Below, piece by piece: positions 1 through 9,249 of a DNA stretch of 64,000 nucleotides. Every line of letters starts with the position of its first letter. The stretch's first letter is position 1. The stretch is from Myxacorys almedinensis A. Lineage in GTDB: Bacteria; Cyanobacteriota; Cyanobacteriia; Leptolyngbyales; Leptolyngbyaceae. The notes under the pieces were generated by a model. The model did not search any database. It was not told where the DNA came from and saw only the letters and a program-made list of their open reading frames with translations. The stretch covers positions 1-64,000 of the forward strand of contig NZ_WVIE01000023.1 in the NCBI RefSeq assembly GCF_010091945.1, read 5' to 3'. Position numbers and translations under genes: made by a program.

Positions 1-221
1 AAAATACCAAAAGCCTTGTTGGATTGCTGGTCTAGCCTCCTGTGCTACGCTGCTTGAATTGGATAAAGTCGAGCTAAGAGCCGATGGGTGGATGGGTGGT
101 TTAAGCAAGCGAGAACGGCTGTAACTTACCCCCACTTCACGGTAGCTGCTAGCACAATTGTCAACATAACCTCAATATAACCTTGGGCTATCGTCCCTAG
201 ATTTGGTAGGGTTTTAAGGTG

Positions 222-255
222 CGCTCCTCTATCCCCTTTTTTGGGCAGAGGAGCG
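222..255. promoter_or_regulatory. Hairpin in the argF leader
   Basis: A perfect 9-bp inverted repeat (CGCTCCTCT at 222-230, AGAGGAGCG at 247-255) with a CCCC/GGG-containing loop lies about 47 bp before the chosen argF start. Only a short ATTTTC follows, so it is a weak terminator of whatever precedes the window, or a leader structure of argF. Nothing else recognisable is present in positions 1-301. Confidence 0.4.
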
Positions 256-301
256 ATTTTCGTTCCATTGCCAATTTTTAGAGGAGCTATTGAAGATCGC
301 T

Positions 302-1264
302 ATGGGAGGATTGAAAGGACGGGACTTGCTCAGCTTGGCAGATCTCAGCAGTGATGAGATGAAGGAATTGCTTGATCTTGCCGCTCAGCTTAAGGCAGGA
401 ACGATTCGCCCACGGGCTGAAATTGAGGGACGTGCGCCTGTGTTGGGGTTGCTGTTTTATAAAGCTTCTACTCGAACTCGCGTCAGCTTTTCAACTGCCA
501 TGTATCACTTGGGCGGGCAAGTCCTTGATTTGCCGCTCCATGCTACCCAGGTGAGCCGAGGGGAACCGCTTGTGGATACGGCGCGTGTGCTCGATCGCTA
601 CCTCGATATTCTCGCCATTCGCACGTTTGACCAGCAGGATTTAAAGGTATTCGCCGATTATGCTAAGGTGCCGGTGATTAATGCTCTGACTGATCTGGAG
701 CATCCTTGTCAGATTTTGGCAGATTTGCAAACAATTCAAGAAACCTTTGGAGCGCTATCGGGGCTGACGCTGACCTACCTGGGAGATGGTAATAATGTGG
801 CGCATTCGCTGCTACTGGGTTGTGCGCTTGTTGGCATGAATATTCGGATTGCTGCACCAGAGGGGTTTCAGTGCGATCGCGCGATTGTTGAGCAAGCTAG
901 TGCGATTAGCGCAAGGCGCAACTCCGAAGGAACCGCGGCTGGAAAATCTGAAATTCTGCTTACCTCTGACCCGGTTGAAGCGGTTACGGGGTCTCATGTC
1001 CTCTATACCGATGTGTGGGCAAGCATGGGACAAGAAGATCTGGCAGAATCTCGCATTCCGGTGTTTCAGCCCTATCAAGTAAATGACGACTTGCTGCACC
1101 ATGCAGATAACGAAGCGATCGTGCTTCACTGTCTTCCGGCTCATCGTGGCGAAGAGATTACTGATGCGGTGATGGAAGGTGCTCATTCTAAAGTTTGGGA
1201 TCAGGCGGAGAACCGGATGCATGCCCAAAAAGCTTTGTTAGCTAGCTTGTTAGGGGCAATTTGA
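302..1264 (+). CDS. argF: Ornithine carbamoyltransferase
   Basis: Cytosolic enzyme of arginine synthesis: carbamoyl phosphate plus ornithine gives citrulline. The carbamoyl-phosphate motif STRTR, the HPCQ motif, DVWASMGQE and the ornithine-side HCLPAHRGEE are all present in order. An in-frame TTG at 290 would add MKIA, but it is only three bases from the GAGGAG at 281-286; the ATG at 302 gives the MxxLKGRDLLSL beginning usual for cyanobacterial homologues and is preferred (320 residues). Residues 201-212 (ISARRNSEGTA region) are encoded by a 35-bp dispersed repeat and look like a small extra loop, so the protein is slightly longer than the usual 305-310 residues. The gene appears to stand alone, with pepN 126 bp downstream. 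Confidence 0.95.
   Translation: MGGLKGRDLLSLADLSSDEMKELLDLAAQLKAGTIRPRAEIEGRAPVLGLLFYKASTRTRVSFSTAMYHLGGQVLDLPLHATQVSRGEPLVDTARVLDRYLDILAIRTFDQQDLKVFADYAKVPVINALTDLEHPCQILADLQTIQETFGALSGLTLTYLGDGNNVAHSLLLGCALVGMNIRIAAPEGFQCDRAIVEQASAISARRNSEGTAAGKSEILLTSDPVEAVTGSHVLYTDVWASMGQEDLAESRIPVFQPYQVNDDLLHHADNEAIVLHCLPAHRGEEITDAVMEGAHSKVWDQAENRMHAQKALLASLLGAI
902..936 (-). repeat. 35-bp dispersed in-frame element, copy 1 (inside argF)
   Basis: Reverse-strand copy of an element also found at 13521, 13704 and 27305. On the minus strand it begins GCGGTTCCTTCGGAGTTGCG and ends GCGCTAATCGC. It is read in argF as AISARRNSEGTA without breaking the frame. Confidence 0.8.
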
Positions 1265-1390
1265 GGCGGCGATCCTAATTTTTTTCACGGATCAATTAAG
1301 CTGAATAGGCAAATTCTCTAGATATTGTTCATAATCGAAATGAGTTTGCCTAAGCAGTCATCTAGTGTTGAAAAGGGTCATTTGAAAGCG

Positions 1391-3994
1391 ATGTTGCACT
1401 CTAATGGGTTTGATTCGGAAAATAGTCACAAGCAGTTTGAGTTGCCGGGGGCGCGCCCTCACTACACTCCTGATCGTCCGGGTCAGGTTGAACATATTTC
1501 TCTCGATTTGACGCTCGATCTGCCCAATCGTTCGTTTTGGGGCAGGTGCATGACGCGGCTCAACCCCATTCGTGATGGCATCACTCGCTTGACCCTAGAT
1601 GCGGTGAATCTGACGATCGAGTCGGTCAAAATTGGCGAGGTCGATGGGGAAGGGGATCAGGCGGTTGAGCAGAAATTTGACTACGATGGCGAGCAGATTC
1701 AGGTGTTTTTGGCTGAGCCGACTCAAACGGGGAAGGGGATTGAGCTTGCGATCGCTTACCGGGCAGATCATCCTCAACGCGGCATCTATTTCATTGCCCC
1801 CAATGAGCACTACCCCGACAAGCCGATTCAGGTATGGACTCAGGGCGAAGATGAAGACTCGCGATTTTGGTTTCCGTGCTTCGACTATCCGGGACAACTG
1901 GCAACCTCTGAAATTCGGGTCTGTGTGCCTAAGCAATATCTGGCAATTTCTAATGGGGAGTTAGTGAATACTGAAGCCGATGATGAGTCTGCAACCTATC
2001 ACTGGCGGCAAAATGAGGTTCATCCTACCTACCTGATGACCTTGGCAGTGGGCGATTTTGCCGAATTGAAGGACGAGTGGAACGGCAAACCTGTTACCTA
2101 CTATGTTGAGAAGGGGCGGGAGCAGCAGGCGCGGCTCAGTATGAGCAAAACCCCACAGATGATTGAGTTTTTCAGCCAAAAATATGGCTATCCCTATCCG
2201 TTTCCAAAATATGCTCAGGTCTGTGTCGATGATTTTATTTTTGGCGGCATGGAGAACACGTCTACAACGCTGCTGACCGATCGCTGTTTGCTGGATGAAC
2301 GGGCTGCGATCGATAACCTCAGCACCGAGTCTTTGGTGGCGCATGAACTGGCGCATCAGTGGTTTGGTGATTTAGTGGTGATCAAGCATTGGTCTCATGC
2401 GTGGGTGAAAGAAGGGATGGCGTCTTACGCAGAGGTGATGTGGGTTGAAAAAGAATATGGGGCGGACGATGCCGCTTATTATTTGCTGGGGCAAGCGCAG
2501 GAATATTTGGATGAAGACTCATCGCGCTATCGGCGATCGCTGGTGACTCATGTGTACCGAGAAGCGATCGAACTCTACGATCGTCACATTTACGAGAAGG
2601 GATCGTGTGTCTATCACATGATTCGGAAAGAGCTTGGTGATGAGTTGTTCTATAAAACGATTTCGACTTTTTTAAGCGACAATGCCCATCGCACGGTGGA
2701 AACGGTTGATTTGCTCAGAGCCATTGAGAAAACGACGGGGCGCAATTTGATGTTTTTGTTTGATCAGTATGTTTACCGGGGGGGACATCCTGATTACAAG
2801 GTTGCCTATGGGTGGGATGCTGATAGCAGTCTTGCAAAAGTGACGGTGACGCAATCGCAAACGGAACTTTTTGATCTAAAACTTGCGATCGCAGTGGGAT
2901 ACCTTCAAGCAGACGCTGCCCCGATGCTAAAACCCTTCACGGTGCGAGTTTATGAGAAAGAGCAAAGTTTCTATTTTCCTTTGGAGAAGAAGCCTGATTT
3001 TGTCAGTTTTGATGTTGGCAATGGCTATCTCAAAACGGTTGCCTTAGACTATCCTTTTCCTGAATTGAAGGCGCAATTGCAAGCCGATCCTGATCCAATT
3101 TCTCGCCTGTATGCGGCAGAAGCGATCGCTAAAAAGGGGGGATTAGAAGCGGTTAACGTGCTTTCTGAGGCGTTGCAAAAAGAGGGGTTTTGGGGTGTCA
3201 GAGCTTATGTTGTGCGGAGTCTTTCGACGATCAAGCTCGATCAGGCGGTGAAAGGCGTTCTGGCTGGATTGCGTGACGAGAATGCTAAGGTTCGACGGGC
3301 AACTGTGGAGAGTTTGGCGCACATTTCTACGGACGAGAGTTATCAGGCGCTCAAGGCGGTTGTAGAGCAGGGGGACGCGAGTTATTACGTTGAGGCGGCA
3401 GCGTTGCGGAGTTTGGGACGAGTTGCGGCGGCTGGCTCTGATGATGTGGTTCAAGCCGCGGACGTGTTGCAGGTGATCGGGCGGGTGCTGCAACAGCGGC
3501 AAGGCTGGAATGAGGTGGTGAGAGCAGGTGCGATCGCAGCCCTCAGCCAACTCAAGACTTCTGAAGCTGCCCTCAATCTGATTTTGGAGTACACCCAACC
3601 GGGCATCCCACAACCGTTACGCCTTGCTGCTATTCGCTCTCTCGGTGCGATTTCTACTGGGCAAACCAATGTCAACGTTGAGCGGATTTTAGAGCGGTTG
3701 AACGCTCTATCGCGAGAAACGTTCTTTCTGAGCCAGGTTGCGGTTGCGATCGCGCTTGGGCAAATGGAAACCGTCCACGCGATCGGGGTTCTTCAAGCGT
3801 TGGCAAATCAAACTCCTGATGGTCGCGTCCGCCGCATTGCCGAAGAATCGATTCAAACTGTTCAGAAGACTGTGGGGACTGATAAAGCTGTGAAGCAGTT
3901 GCGGGAAGACCTTGACCAACTTAAAAAAGAAAACCAAGATCTTAAAAGTCGGCTAGAGATGTTGGAAGCAAAGTCAAGTGCCTCACCACGCTGA
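1391..3994 (+). CDS. pepN: M1 family zinc metallopeptidase (aminopeptidase N-like)
   Basis: Zinc aminopeptidase of the M1 family, which removes N-terminal residues from peptides in the cytosol. The exopeptidase motif GGMEN precedes the zinc site HELAH (about residues 318-322), followed by WFGDLV and the third ligand region KEGMASYAE. The last third is a run of HEAT-like helical repeats (for example AKVRRATVESLAHI) ending in a short coiled coil rich in K, E and L. The open frame reaches back to a TTG at 1325 and an ATG at 1340, but neither has a ribosome site; the ATG at 1391 gives about fifteen residues before FELPGARPHY, as I remember for cyanobacterial homologues (867 residues). An 11-bp tandem duplication, CTACGCTGCCA, follows the stop at 3996-4017. 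Confidence 0.9.
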   Translation: MLHSNGFDSENSHKQFELPGARPHYTPDRPGQVEHISLDLTLDLPNRSFWGRCMTRLNPIRDGITRLTLDAVNLTIESVKIGEVDGEGDQAVEQKFDYDGEQIQVFLAEPTQTGKGIELAIAYRADHPQRGIYFIAPNEHYPDKPIQVWTQGEDEDSRFWFPCFDYPGQLATSEIRVCVPKQYLAISNGELVNTEADDESATYHWRQNEVHPTYLMTLAVGDFAELKDEWNGKPVTYYVEKGREQQARLSMSKTPQMIEFFSQKYGYPYPFPKYAQVCVDDFIFGGMENTSTTLLTDRCLLDERAAIDNLSTESLVAHELAHQWFGDLVVIKHWSHAWVKEGMASYAEVMWVEKEYGADDAAYYLLGQAQEYLDEDSSRYRRSLVTHVYREAIELYDRHIYEKGSCVYHMIRKELGDELFYKTISTFLSDNAHRTVETVDLLRAIEKTTGRNLMFLFDQYVYRGGHPDYKVAYGWDADSSLAKVTVTQSQTELFDLKLAIAVGYLQADAAPMLKPFTVRVYEKEQSFYFPLEKKPDFVSFDVGNGYLKTVALDYPFPELKAQLQADPDPISRLYAAEAIAKKGGLEAVNVLSEALQKEGFWGVRAYVVRSLSTIKLDQAVKGVLAGLRDENAKVRRATVESLAHISTDESYQALKAVVEQGDASYYVEAAALRSLGRVAAAGSDDVVQAADVLQVIGRVLQQRQGWNEVVRAGAIAALSQLKTSEAALNLILEYTQPGIPQPLRLAAIRSLGAISTGQTNVNVERILERLNALSRETFFLSQVAVAIALGQMETVHAIGVLQALANQTPDGRVRRIAEESIQTVQKTVGTDKAVKQLREDLDQLKKENQDLKSRLEMLEAKSSASPR

Positions 3995-4062
3995 ACTACG
4001 CTGCCACTACGCTGCCATGAAGGATCAAGGTCAAGCAAGGGCGTTTGTGCCTAGAACTGAAG

Positions 4063-4086
4063 AAAAAAGGCGCACTGGGGTGCGCC
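4063..4086 (-). terminator. Rho-independent terminator of the porin gene
   Basis: A 7-bp stem GGCGCAC/GTGCGCC with loop TGGG (4069-4086) is followed on the minus strand by a run of six T (4063-4068). It lies 40 bp past the stop of the minus-strand porin gene. Confidence 0.8.
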
Positions 4087-4125
4087 TAAACAGAACATTA
4101 ACGACAAAAGATTGACTATCACGCC

Positions 4126-6063
4126 TTAGAAACTAAACTGTGTCCGGATGTTTCCGACATACACTGTTGAGTTACTGGCAAAGTTGTTTGGGTTGAAGAT
4201 GGCATAAAACGCAGGTACGATCGCAATATTGTTGCTCAGGGGGTAGAAGTAGCTCGCTTCTAATTGGTACTGGGTTCCGCCGTCGCCGCCGCCTGCTGCA
4301 AAAAAGCGCCGTCCTCTTGTAATGTCCATTGGCATCAGGAATGTCACCACACCCAGCGCACCCTTTTTACCCAGATCTGGGAAGCCGACCCCCACTTGAA
4401 ACGATTGCGTATTTACCGTTTCATCGATCGGATTGAGCTTGGTTGTGGCGTAGCCGTAGCGCCCAAAAATGCCAAATCTTGGGGAAATTAACCAGTCAAA
4501 GTTCACCGTAAATGCATCTGCCGCCGCGTATTTTAGCCCTCCTGAGGTTACTCCTCCTGTGATTGGGTCAAGTACAGAAAACCCAGGACCAGCATCTACA
4601 TAGCCATAGGGCAACGGTTCTCCGATCGCGCCGCCCACCTGCCCGCCATAGGCTTGAATGCGGGAGTGGTTGTAGCCCAACCGCAAATTAAAGGTCGAGC
4701 TTGGAGAGAAGGTTAATTCAGCCGTGGTGGTGTTTGTGCCGCCAAATAAACCAAATGCTGGATTGCTAGATGTGTTGAAGCCAAACTGAGACGGCAGAAA
4801 TTCGGTGTTTTCGCCTAAGTATCCTGCTGCAAACCGTAACTGAGGGCTGATGTTCCATTCGATCACCGCGCCCGAACCGCGATCGATGGTATTTGTCTGA
4901 GTCGAACCAATCGAGTCAAAGCTACTTGCGCCGGTCAAGAAAAAGGAAAATCGGTTGAAGTCAAAATGGCGATACCAGTTAACACGTGGACCAACGGTGA
5001 CGGTAATGCTTTCACCAACCGGAAAGCTGTAGAATAAATCATGAATGACGACATCGTTGCGACCATTGACGGTGCCTGCTGTCTGATCGGTAAATGGAAC
5101 GCCACTAGCGTTGAAAAAGCCCGCAGAAGCAAACTGGTTGTAAGGTGAAATTCCGTTGCCTGCTGCCAACTGTGTGATCAGGCTATCTCTTCCGGTGAAG
5201 GAGGTGGTGAGGGTTAACCAGGTGAGAAAACTAAACGTTGTTTCTGCACTATCTGCTTGCCCAACAACTGGGGTGCCTGCGGCAGTTCTAACTCCGGCAA
5301 ACCGGGCCTCTGCTGGGGAACCGGGAACGCCTTCATACTGAATGTCATCGCCAGTAAATGCACCTGTGATGTTAAACCAGCCTAAACCGCTCAGTTTTGT
5401 TGTGGTCGAAAACTGTTGCTTTTCTAAGGTCGTGGTTCGAGCTTCGAGGGCATCGACTCGACCGCGTAGGGTGGCTAATTCCACTGAAAATTCTTCCTGG
5501 AGCTTTTGCAGGGTTGCTAGGTCTTCTTTTTTGACGAGATCAGCCGTAGAAGCTGCGATCAATTCGTTTACCCGATCGAGGCAGGCATTTAAGCCCGCCG
5601 CAAATTCGTAGCGCGTTGTTGCTCGGTTTCCGCGATAGGTTCGGTCAGGAAATCCTGCGATGCACCCGTAGCGCTCGACGAGAGACTGCAAAGCTTGAAA
5701 TGCCCAGTCGGTGGGTCTTACATCTGTCAGTTGAGAAACTGAGGTCACCTGTGACATGTCATCAGTTGCTTCTACCTCGTCGGCAGGGTTGGTTAAATTG
5801 TGTGGGGTTGGTGCTATGGGCTGAGTGGCATTGGGCTGTTGAGCAAGCTTTCGCTTTGAGGAGATGTTGCTTGGCAACGCTTGTAAAACGCTTTCTTCGG
5901 CAGGTGCGGTGGCATCGATTAGGCGGCGGGTAGGCGCATCTGTCTGGTGTAACTCTTGAGAGCTAGCAGAGTTGTGAATTTCAGCAGCATTAGTTTGACC
6001 TGCAAACAAAAGTGCGATCGGCGCTATCAAAAATAATTTCCAACTGTTGATTTTGGTGAACAT
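4126..6063 (-). CDS. SLH-domain OprB-type outer membrane porin (iron-uptake porin family)
   Basis: Outer membrane beta-barrel protein of 645 residues. It opens with a signal peptide (MFTKINSWKLFLIAPIALLF, cut near TNA-A). One SLH domain follows at about residues 103-165 (TDVRPTDWAFQALQSLVERY, GFPDRTYRGNRATTRYEFA), then a short coiled coil (LATLQKLQEEFSVELATLRG), then a carbohydrate-selective porin OprB-like barrel to the C-terminal FSF. This architecture is that of the major cyanobacterial porins, whose SLH domain binds peptidoglycan-linked polysaccharide; homologues are implicated in uptake of inorganic ions, including iron. The substrate cannot be read from sequence. It is monocistronic with its own terminator. 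Confidence 0.9.
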   Translation of the reverse strand: MFTKINSWKLFLIAPIALLFAGQTNAAEIHNSASSQELHQTDAPTRRLIDATAPAEESVLQALPSNISSKRKLAQQPNATQPIAPTPHNLTNPADEVEATDDMSQVTSVSQLTDVRPTDWAFQALQSLVERYGCIAGFPDRTYRGNRATTRYEFAAGLNACLDRVNELIAASTADLVKKEDLATLQKLQEEFSVELATLRGRVDALEARTTTLEKQQFSTTTKLSGLGWFNITGAFTGDDIQYEGVPGSPAEARFAGVRTAAGTPVVGQADSAETTFSFLTWLTLTTSFTGRDSLITQLAAGNGISPYNQFASAGFFNASGVPFTDQTAGTVNGRNDVVIHDLFYSFPVGESITVTVGPRVNWYRHFDFNRFSFFLTGASSFDSIGSTQTNTIDRGSGAVIEWNISPQLRFAAGYLGENTEFLPSQFGFNTSSNPAFGLFGGTNTTTAELTFSPSSTFNLRLGYNHSRIQAYGGQVGGAIGEPLPYGYVDAGPGFSVLDPITGGVTSGGLKYAAADAFTVNFDWLISPRFGIFGRYGYATTKLNPIDETVNTQSFQVGVGFPDLGKKGALGVVTFLMPMDITRGRRFFAAGGGDGGTQYQLEASYFYPLSNNIAIVPAFYAIFNPNNFASNSTVYVGNIRTQFSF

Positions 6064-6234
6064 TAACTCTCACACCGTATATCTAAAGGAATAGAGAGAC
6101 ATGTTACCAGAGAAAAACTATTTGTAATGTAATATCTCGTACTTAGATGAGCCGAAATTATCCGGATCAGGCTTCGGGCTTAGGCTTTGTTTGATTTGTG
6201 CAAGCTACAAGCTCAATCTAAAGGAGACGAACTG

Positions 6235-6429
6235 ATGCAATTTCCTCGAAAGCCCTCTTTCCCAGAAGGTGTTTATTTAACGTTTTGCAGCAAGGTAATT
6301 CCAGCTTACCCAACCTTCTTTTTTAATCCTAAGTTGGGTTGTATTAGACTCGATATAGGACTCAAATTAAGTCTCTTATTCTCGTATGAGACTATCTGGG
6401 TTGTAACTATTAAATCTCATGGGAAATAG
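6235..6429 (+). CDS. Doubtful small ORF
   Basis: An ATG preceded by a good ribosome site (AAAGGAGACGAACTG) opens a 64-codon frame, but its second half runs through the GACT/AGTC repeat region and the product has no recognisable domain. It may be the preserved start of a degraded gene. Listed because the ribosome site is unusually good. Confidence 0.2.
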   Translation: MQFPRKPSFPEGVYLTFCSKVIPAYPTFFFNPKLGCIRLDIGLKLSLLFSYETIWVVTIKSHGK

Positions 6430-6830
6430 TGAGACTCTATATTGGACTACAGTTGAGTCGCATATATGAGACTTGAGATTGGTTTTTTCATGAGACAGGT
6501 GCAGAGTTTCATTTGGGACAAAGAGACTCTATCTTGGACTAATATTAAGTCTTATATAAGATGACGAGAATGAAAAACGCGGTTTTTGTCGAGAGCAAAT
6601 TTATCTTTGGCTTATGGTAGCTGCTTTAAGACTAAATTCAGCCTACCTAAGCCGCCTTTCCGCTCCCAAATTCAGATTTTATTAGACCCAAAATGGGACT
6701 CAAAATTAGTCCCATGATTTTATAATGAGACTAATCAACGTGTGAATCTTAAATCTCATGTAATTTTTTGAGACTCTATATTGGACTACTTTTGAGTCTT
6801 ATCTAAGATTGTGAGAAAGAGAAGCCAGAG
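6335..6830. repeat. Degenerate direct repeats with five GACT-N7-AGTC palindromes
   Basis: Two diverged copies of a block of roughly 140-150 bp (about 6341-6480 and 6680-6830), with a partial copy between (from 6524), share the strings TTAGAC, GGACTCAAA, AATCTCATG, GAGACTCTAT and TTGGACTA. Within them GACT-N7-AGTC occurs five times with exactly seven bases between the halves: 6359-6373, 6445-6459, 6537-6551, 6697-6711 and 6784-6798. A direct AGTC-N7-AGTC pair is at 7071-7085. The stretch 6064-7453 holds no convincing gene; it is AT-rich and made mostly of this array and the MITE-like element. Confidence 0.7.
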
Positions 6831-6857
6831 TTTTTGCGGTTAGTAACTTACTTTTCT

Positions 6858-7003
6858 GGCGTTGCTGAATCTAAGTATGCATCGCAGATCTGCCCTCTCC
6901 CTAGCCCTTTCCCCAAAGGAGAGGGAACAAGAATTTTAGCTCTCTTTTCCTCAAGGAGAAGAGTTGGAAAGAAGGGCAAATCATACTTGCATTCAGCAAC
7001 GCC
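6858..7003. mobile_element. MITE-like element with 13-bp terminal inverted repeats
   Basis: GGCGTTGCTGAAT at 6858-6870 is perfectly inverted at 6991-7003. After a three-base interruption the arms continue AGTATG/CATACT. The core contains a further hairpin built on CCCTCTCC and GGAGAGGG. The 7-mer CTTTTCT abuts the left end (6851-6857) and recurs one base after the right end (7005-7011), which could be a target duplication. There is no coding capacity. A 17-bp solo end recurs at 57278. Confidence 0.7.
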
Positions 7004-7453
7004 CCTTTTCTGACTTTCGGTAAGATGTTGTTCAAGATTTAAAGCGGGATCTGATCAGTGCCTAAAATTTAGTCCAATTTTAGTCCAGTAAGTTTATCTC
7101 TGCTAAGTTTTGCTCGCATAACTCTTTGCATGTAAGGTTTTTGGGGTGAAATATTTATAGGAACTTCTGCGGAAAAGGCAGCAAACCCAAGCTACTGCCT
7201 ACCAAAATCTTGCTGAGCAGAGCAGTCTCGACAGTATCACTGACGTTACCCTAGACTAAGTGTTAGCCGTCCTTATCTTTACCTGCATCGCGACGATGAT
7301 ATTCCCTCCCTGGTAAGTTTCTGAAACGCTATCCAACAGGCAATTCGCCCGCTCACTGAGGCGAAGAGTTTGTTCGTGGATTCCCCCTCCAAATCCCAAC
7401 GCTGTGACAAGACTGCGTTGGTCTGTAAATTTGGAGAACGGGAGAGTTTTACA

Positions 7454-8683
7454 ATGCCTTTGAATGGTCAAAACAAAAGAACCAGGACAATTATCTTATT
7501 CATCAGTCTCTTTCTAGCGATCGCAGGATTAGATGAAATTGTGGATGGTGTGATGGGCGCAGCCTATCCACTGATTCGCCATGATCTACATCTTTCCTAT
7601 GTAGAAGTTGGCTTGCTGCTGACGATACCAAATACGCTCAGCAGTATAGTTGAACCGATTTTGGTAGTGCTGGGAGATCTCGGTCATCGACGATTCTTGA
7701 TTTTGGGGGGAGGCATCAGTTTTGCGATCGCTCTCTTGCTCATTTCCCTCAGCCATCACTTTTGGGGTTTATTAGCGGCGTTGATTTTGTTTTATCCGGC
7801 ATCTGGTGCATTTGTCAGTTTGTCTCAGGCAACGCTGATGGATTTGGAACCCACCCGCCACGAGCAAAACATGGCGCGTTGGGCATTGGCAGGATCGATT
7901 GGGAATGGGATCGGTCCTCTGGCGTTGGTGGGTGCGATCGCCTTACACCAAAGTTGGCGGAGTATCTTTTTCATCTTGGCAGTTCTGGCGCTGGGGTTGG
8001 TCAGCCTGATGTGGACATCTCCGATTGCTAGAGCAACGGCATCTACCCCAGTTGAGCCACCCTACCCTAGTTTCCAAAAAGGTATTTGTTATGTTATCCA
8101 CGCACTCAAACAACGCAATGTCCTACGCTGGTTAACCCTGTTGCAATTTTCAGATTTAATGTTGGATGTTCTGCGTGGCTTTTTAGCCCTCTACTTCGTG
8201 GATGTTGTCGGTACAAGTAGTACACAAGCGAGTTTTGCTTTTACCACATGGTTGGGGGTTGGCTTATTAGGCGATGGGTTGCTGATTCCTTTGCTGGAAC
8301 GGGTGCGGGGCATCCAGTATTTACGGGTGAGTGCATTCCTGGTTCTATGTCTTTACCCTACTTTTCTAGTGATTCCAAATGTTACTACCAAAATTGTCAT
8401 TCTTGGCGGTCTGGGCTTTCTAAATGCTGGTTGGTATTCCATCCTTCAGGGGCAACTCTATACCGCAATGCCAGGACAAAGCGGCACCGTGATAACGCTC
8501 AATAACCTGGCGGGTTTATTCGGTGGTTTCATGCCCCTAACATTAGGTTGGATAGCACAGCAATATGGATTGCAACCAACAATGTGGCTGTTTCTAGCTG
8601 CACCTATCGGCTTACTGATTGGGTTACTTCAAAGGCAACCCTTCACAGCGATCGCGCCTGCTTCCAAAGATGAGGACGTGTAA
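7454..8683 (+). CDS. Major facilitator superfamily transporter
   Basis: Integral inner membrane protein of 409 residues with about twelve hydrophobic segments and the MFS layout: an acidic residue in helix 1 (AGLDEIVDGVMGAAYPLI), a short basic loop between helices 2 and 3 (GDLGHRR, the motif-A position), and a longer central loop near residues 190-215. The substrate is unknown; drug or metabolite efflux is usual for such proteins. The open frame extends to a TTG at 7370, but the ATG at 7454 has a GGGAGAG ribosome site and begins the usual short basic N-terminus (MPLNGQNKRTRT). Nothing adjacent suggests an operon. Confidence 0.85.
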   Translation: MPLNGQNKRTRTIILFISLFLAIAGLDEIVDGVMGAAYPLIRHDLHLSYVEVGLLLTIPNTLSSIVEPILVVLGDLGHRRFLILGGGISFAIALLLISLSHHFWGLLAALILFYPASGAFVSLSQATLMDLEPTRHEQNMARWALAGSIGNGIGPLALVGAIALHQSWRSIFFILAVLALGLVSLMWTSPIARATASTPVEPPYPSFQKGICYVIHALKQRNVLRWLTLLQFSDLMLDVLRGFLALYFVDVVGTSSTQASFAFTTWLGVGLLGDGLLIPLLERVRGIQYLRVSAFLVLCLYPTFLVIPNVTTKIVILGGLGFLNAGWYSILQGQLYTAMPGQSGTVITLNNLAGLFGGFMPLTLGWIAQQYGLQPTMWLFLAAPIGLLIGLLQRQPFTAIAPASKDEDV

Positions 8684-9196
8684 TCGGTGTAATCGCGCTA
8701 TGCAGATCAACCTCTAGAATGCCTGTATAACCCATCTACAAAAACGCTTTACGTGAGCCAAAGGCAATGCGTCAAATCCAAAAAATGACTACAGTGAGTT
8801 CCACAGCCTTTGTTGAACTTTTGTAACAGTTAGGTGCTGTTATTTGGGCAACCGTCTAGATTGGAACTGAAAAGCGTCAAGCTTGGTAGTCTAAGAAAAT
8901 GCCTTAAGCATGGTCGTTAAGAGAGTAGTCAACCTGCGATCGCACAAGTTGTAGCTCAGGTCATTGACTCTTTTTCAAACAACTGCTCGTGGTAACGCAT
9001 CTGTTGCCAACCATCAAAAAATCATCATTTTTAACTGTGACCTGTGCGATAAAAACCAGGTCAGGCAAGCCTAAGATCAACTTTGATTTCAAAGCCATCG
9101 CAACACCAATTGCTGCGGTTTGCAGTGCAGCTTGCCTTTCGGGATCGTCAACGTCTCCGCTTTAATCCTGCTCGTCCACGATTTATCTATAGATGA
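8684..9196. other. Gene-free stretch between the transporter and the CIS cluster
   Basis: About 510 bp with no supported gene, RNA or terminator. The only structured content is a possible degraded frame on the minus strand at 8961-9161 (separate entry). Confidence 0.5.
8961..9161 (-). pseudogene. Possible remnant of a degraded gene
   Basis: A minus-strand frame of about 66 codons bounded by stops on both sides reads DPERQAALQTAAIGVAMALK, then GLPDLVFIAQVTV. The composition looks like real protein, but it lacks an upstream start and ribosome site. Probably the stump of a lost gene; I do not recognise the family. Confidence 0.25.
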
Positions 9197-9223
9197 ATTC
9201 TCCCCATGACTAGTAGGGAGAAT
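9197..9223. promoter_or_regulatory. Hairpin or operator before the CIS cluster
   Basis: A perfect 8-bp inverted repeat ATTCTCCC (9197-9204) / GGGAGAAT (9216-9223) with an 11-base gap lies 26 bp before the first CIS start codon. It could be an operator or a leader structure; there is no T run, so it is not a terminator. Confidence 0.4.
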
Positions 9224-9249
9224 CACGCCTCAGTTTGGGAGATTTGTGT

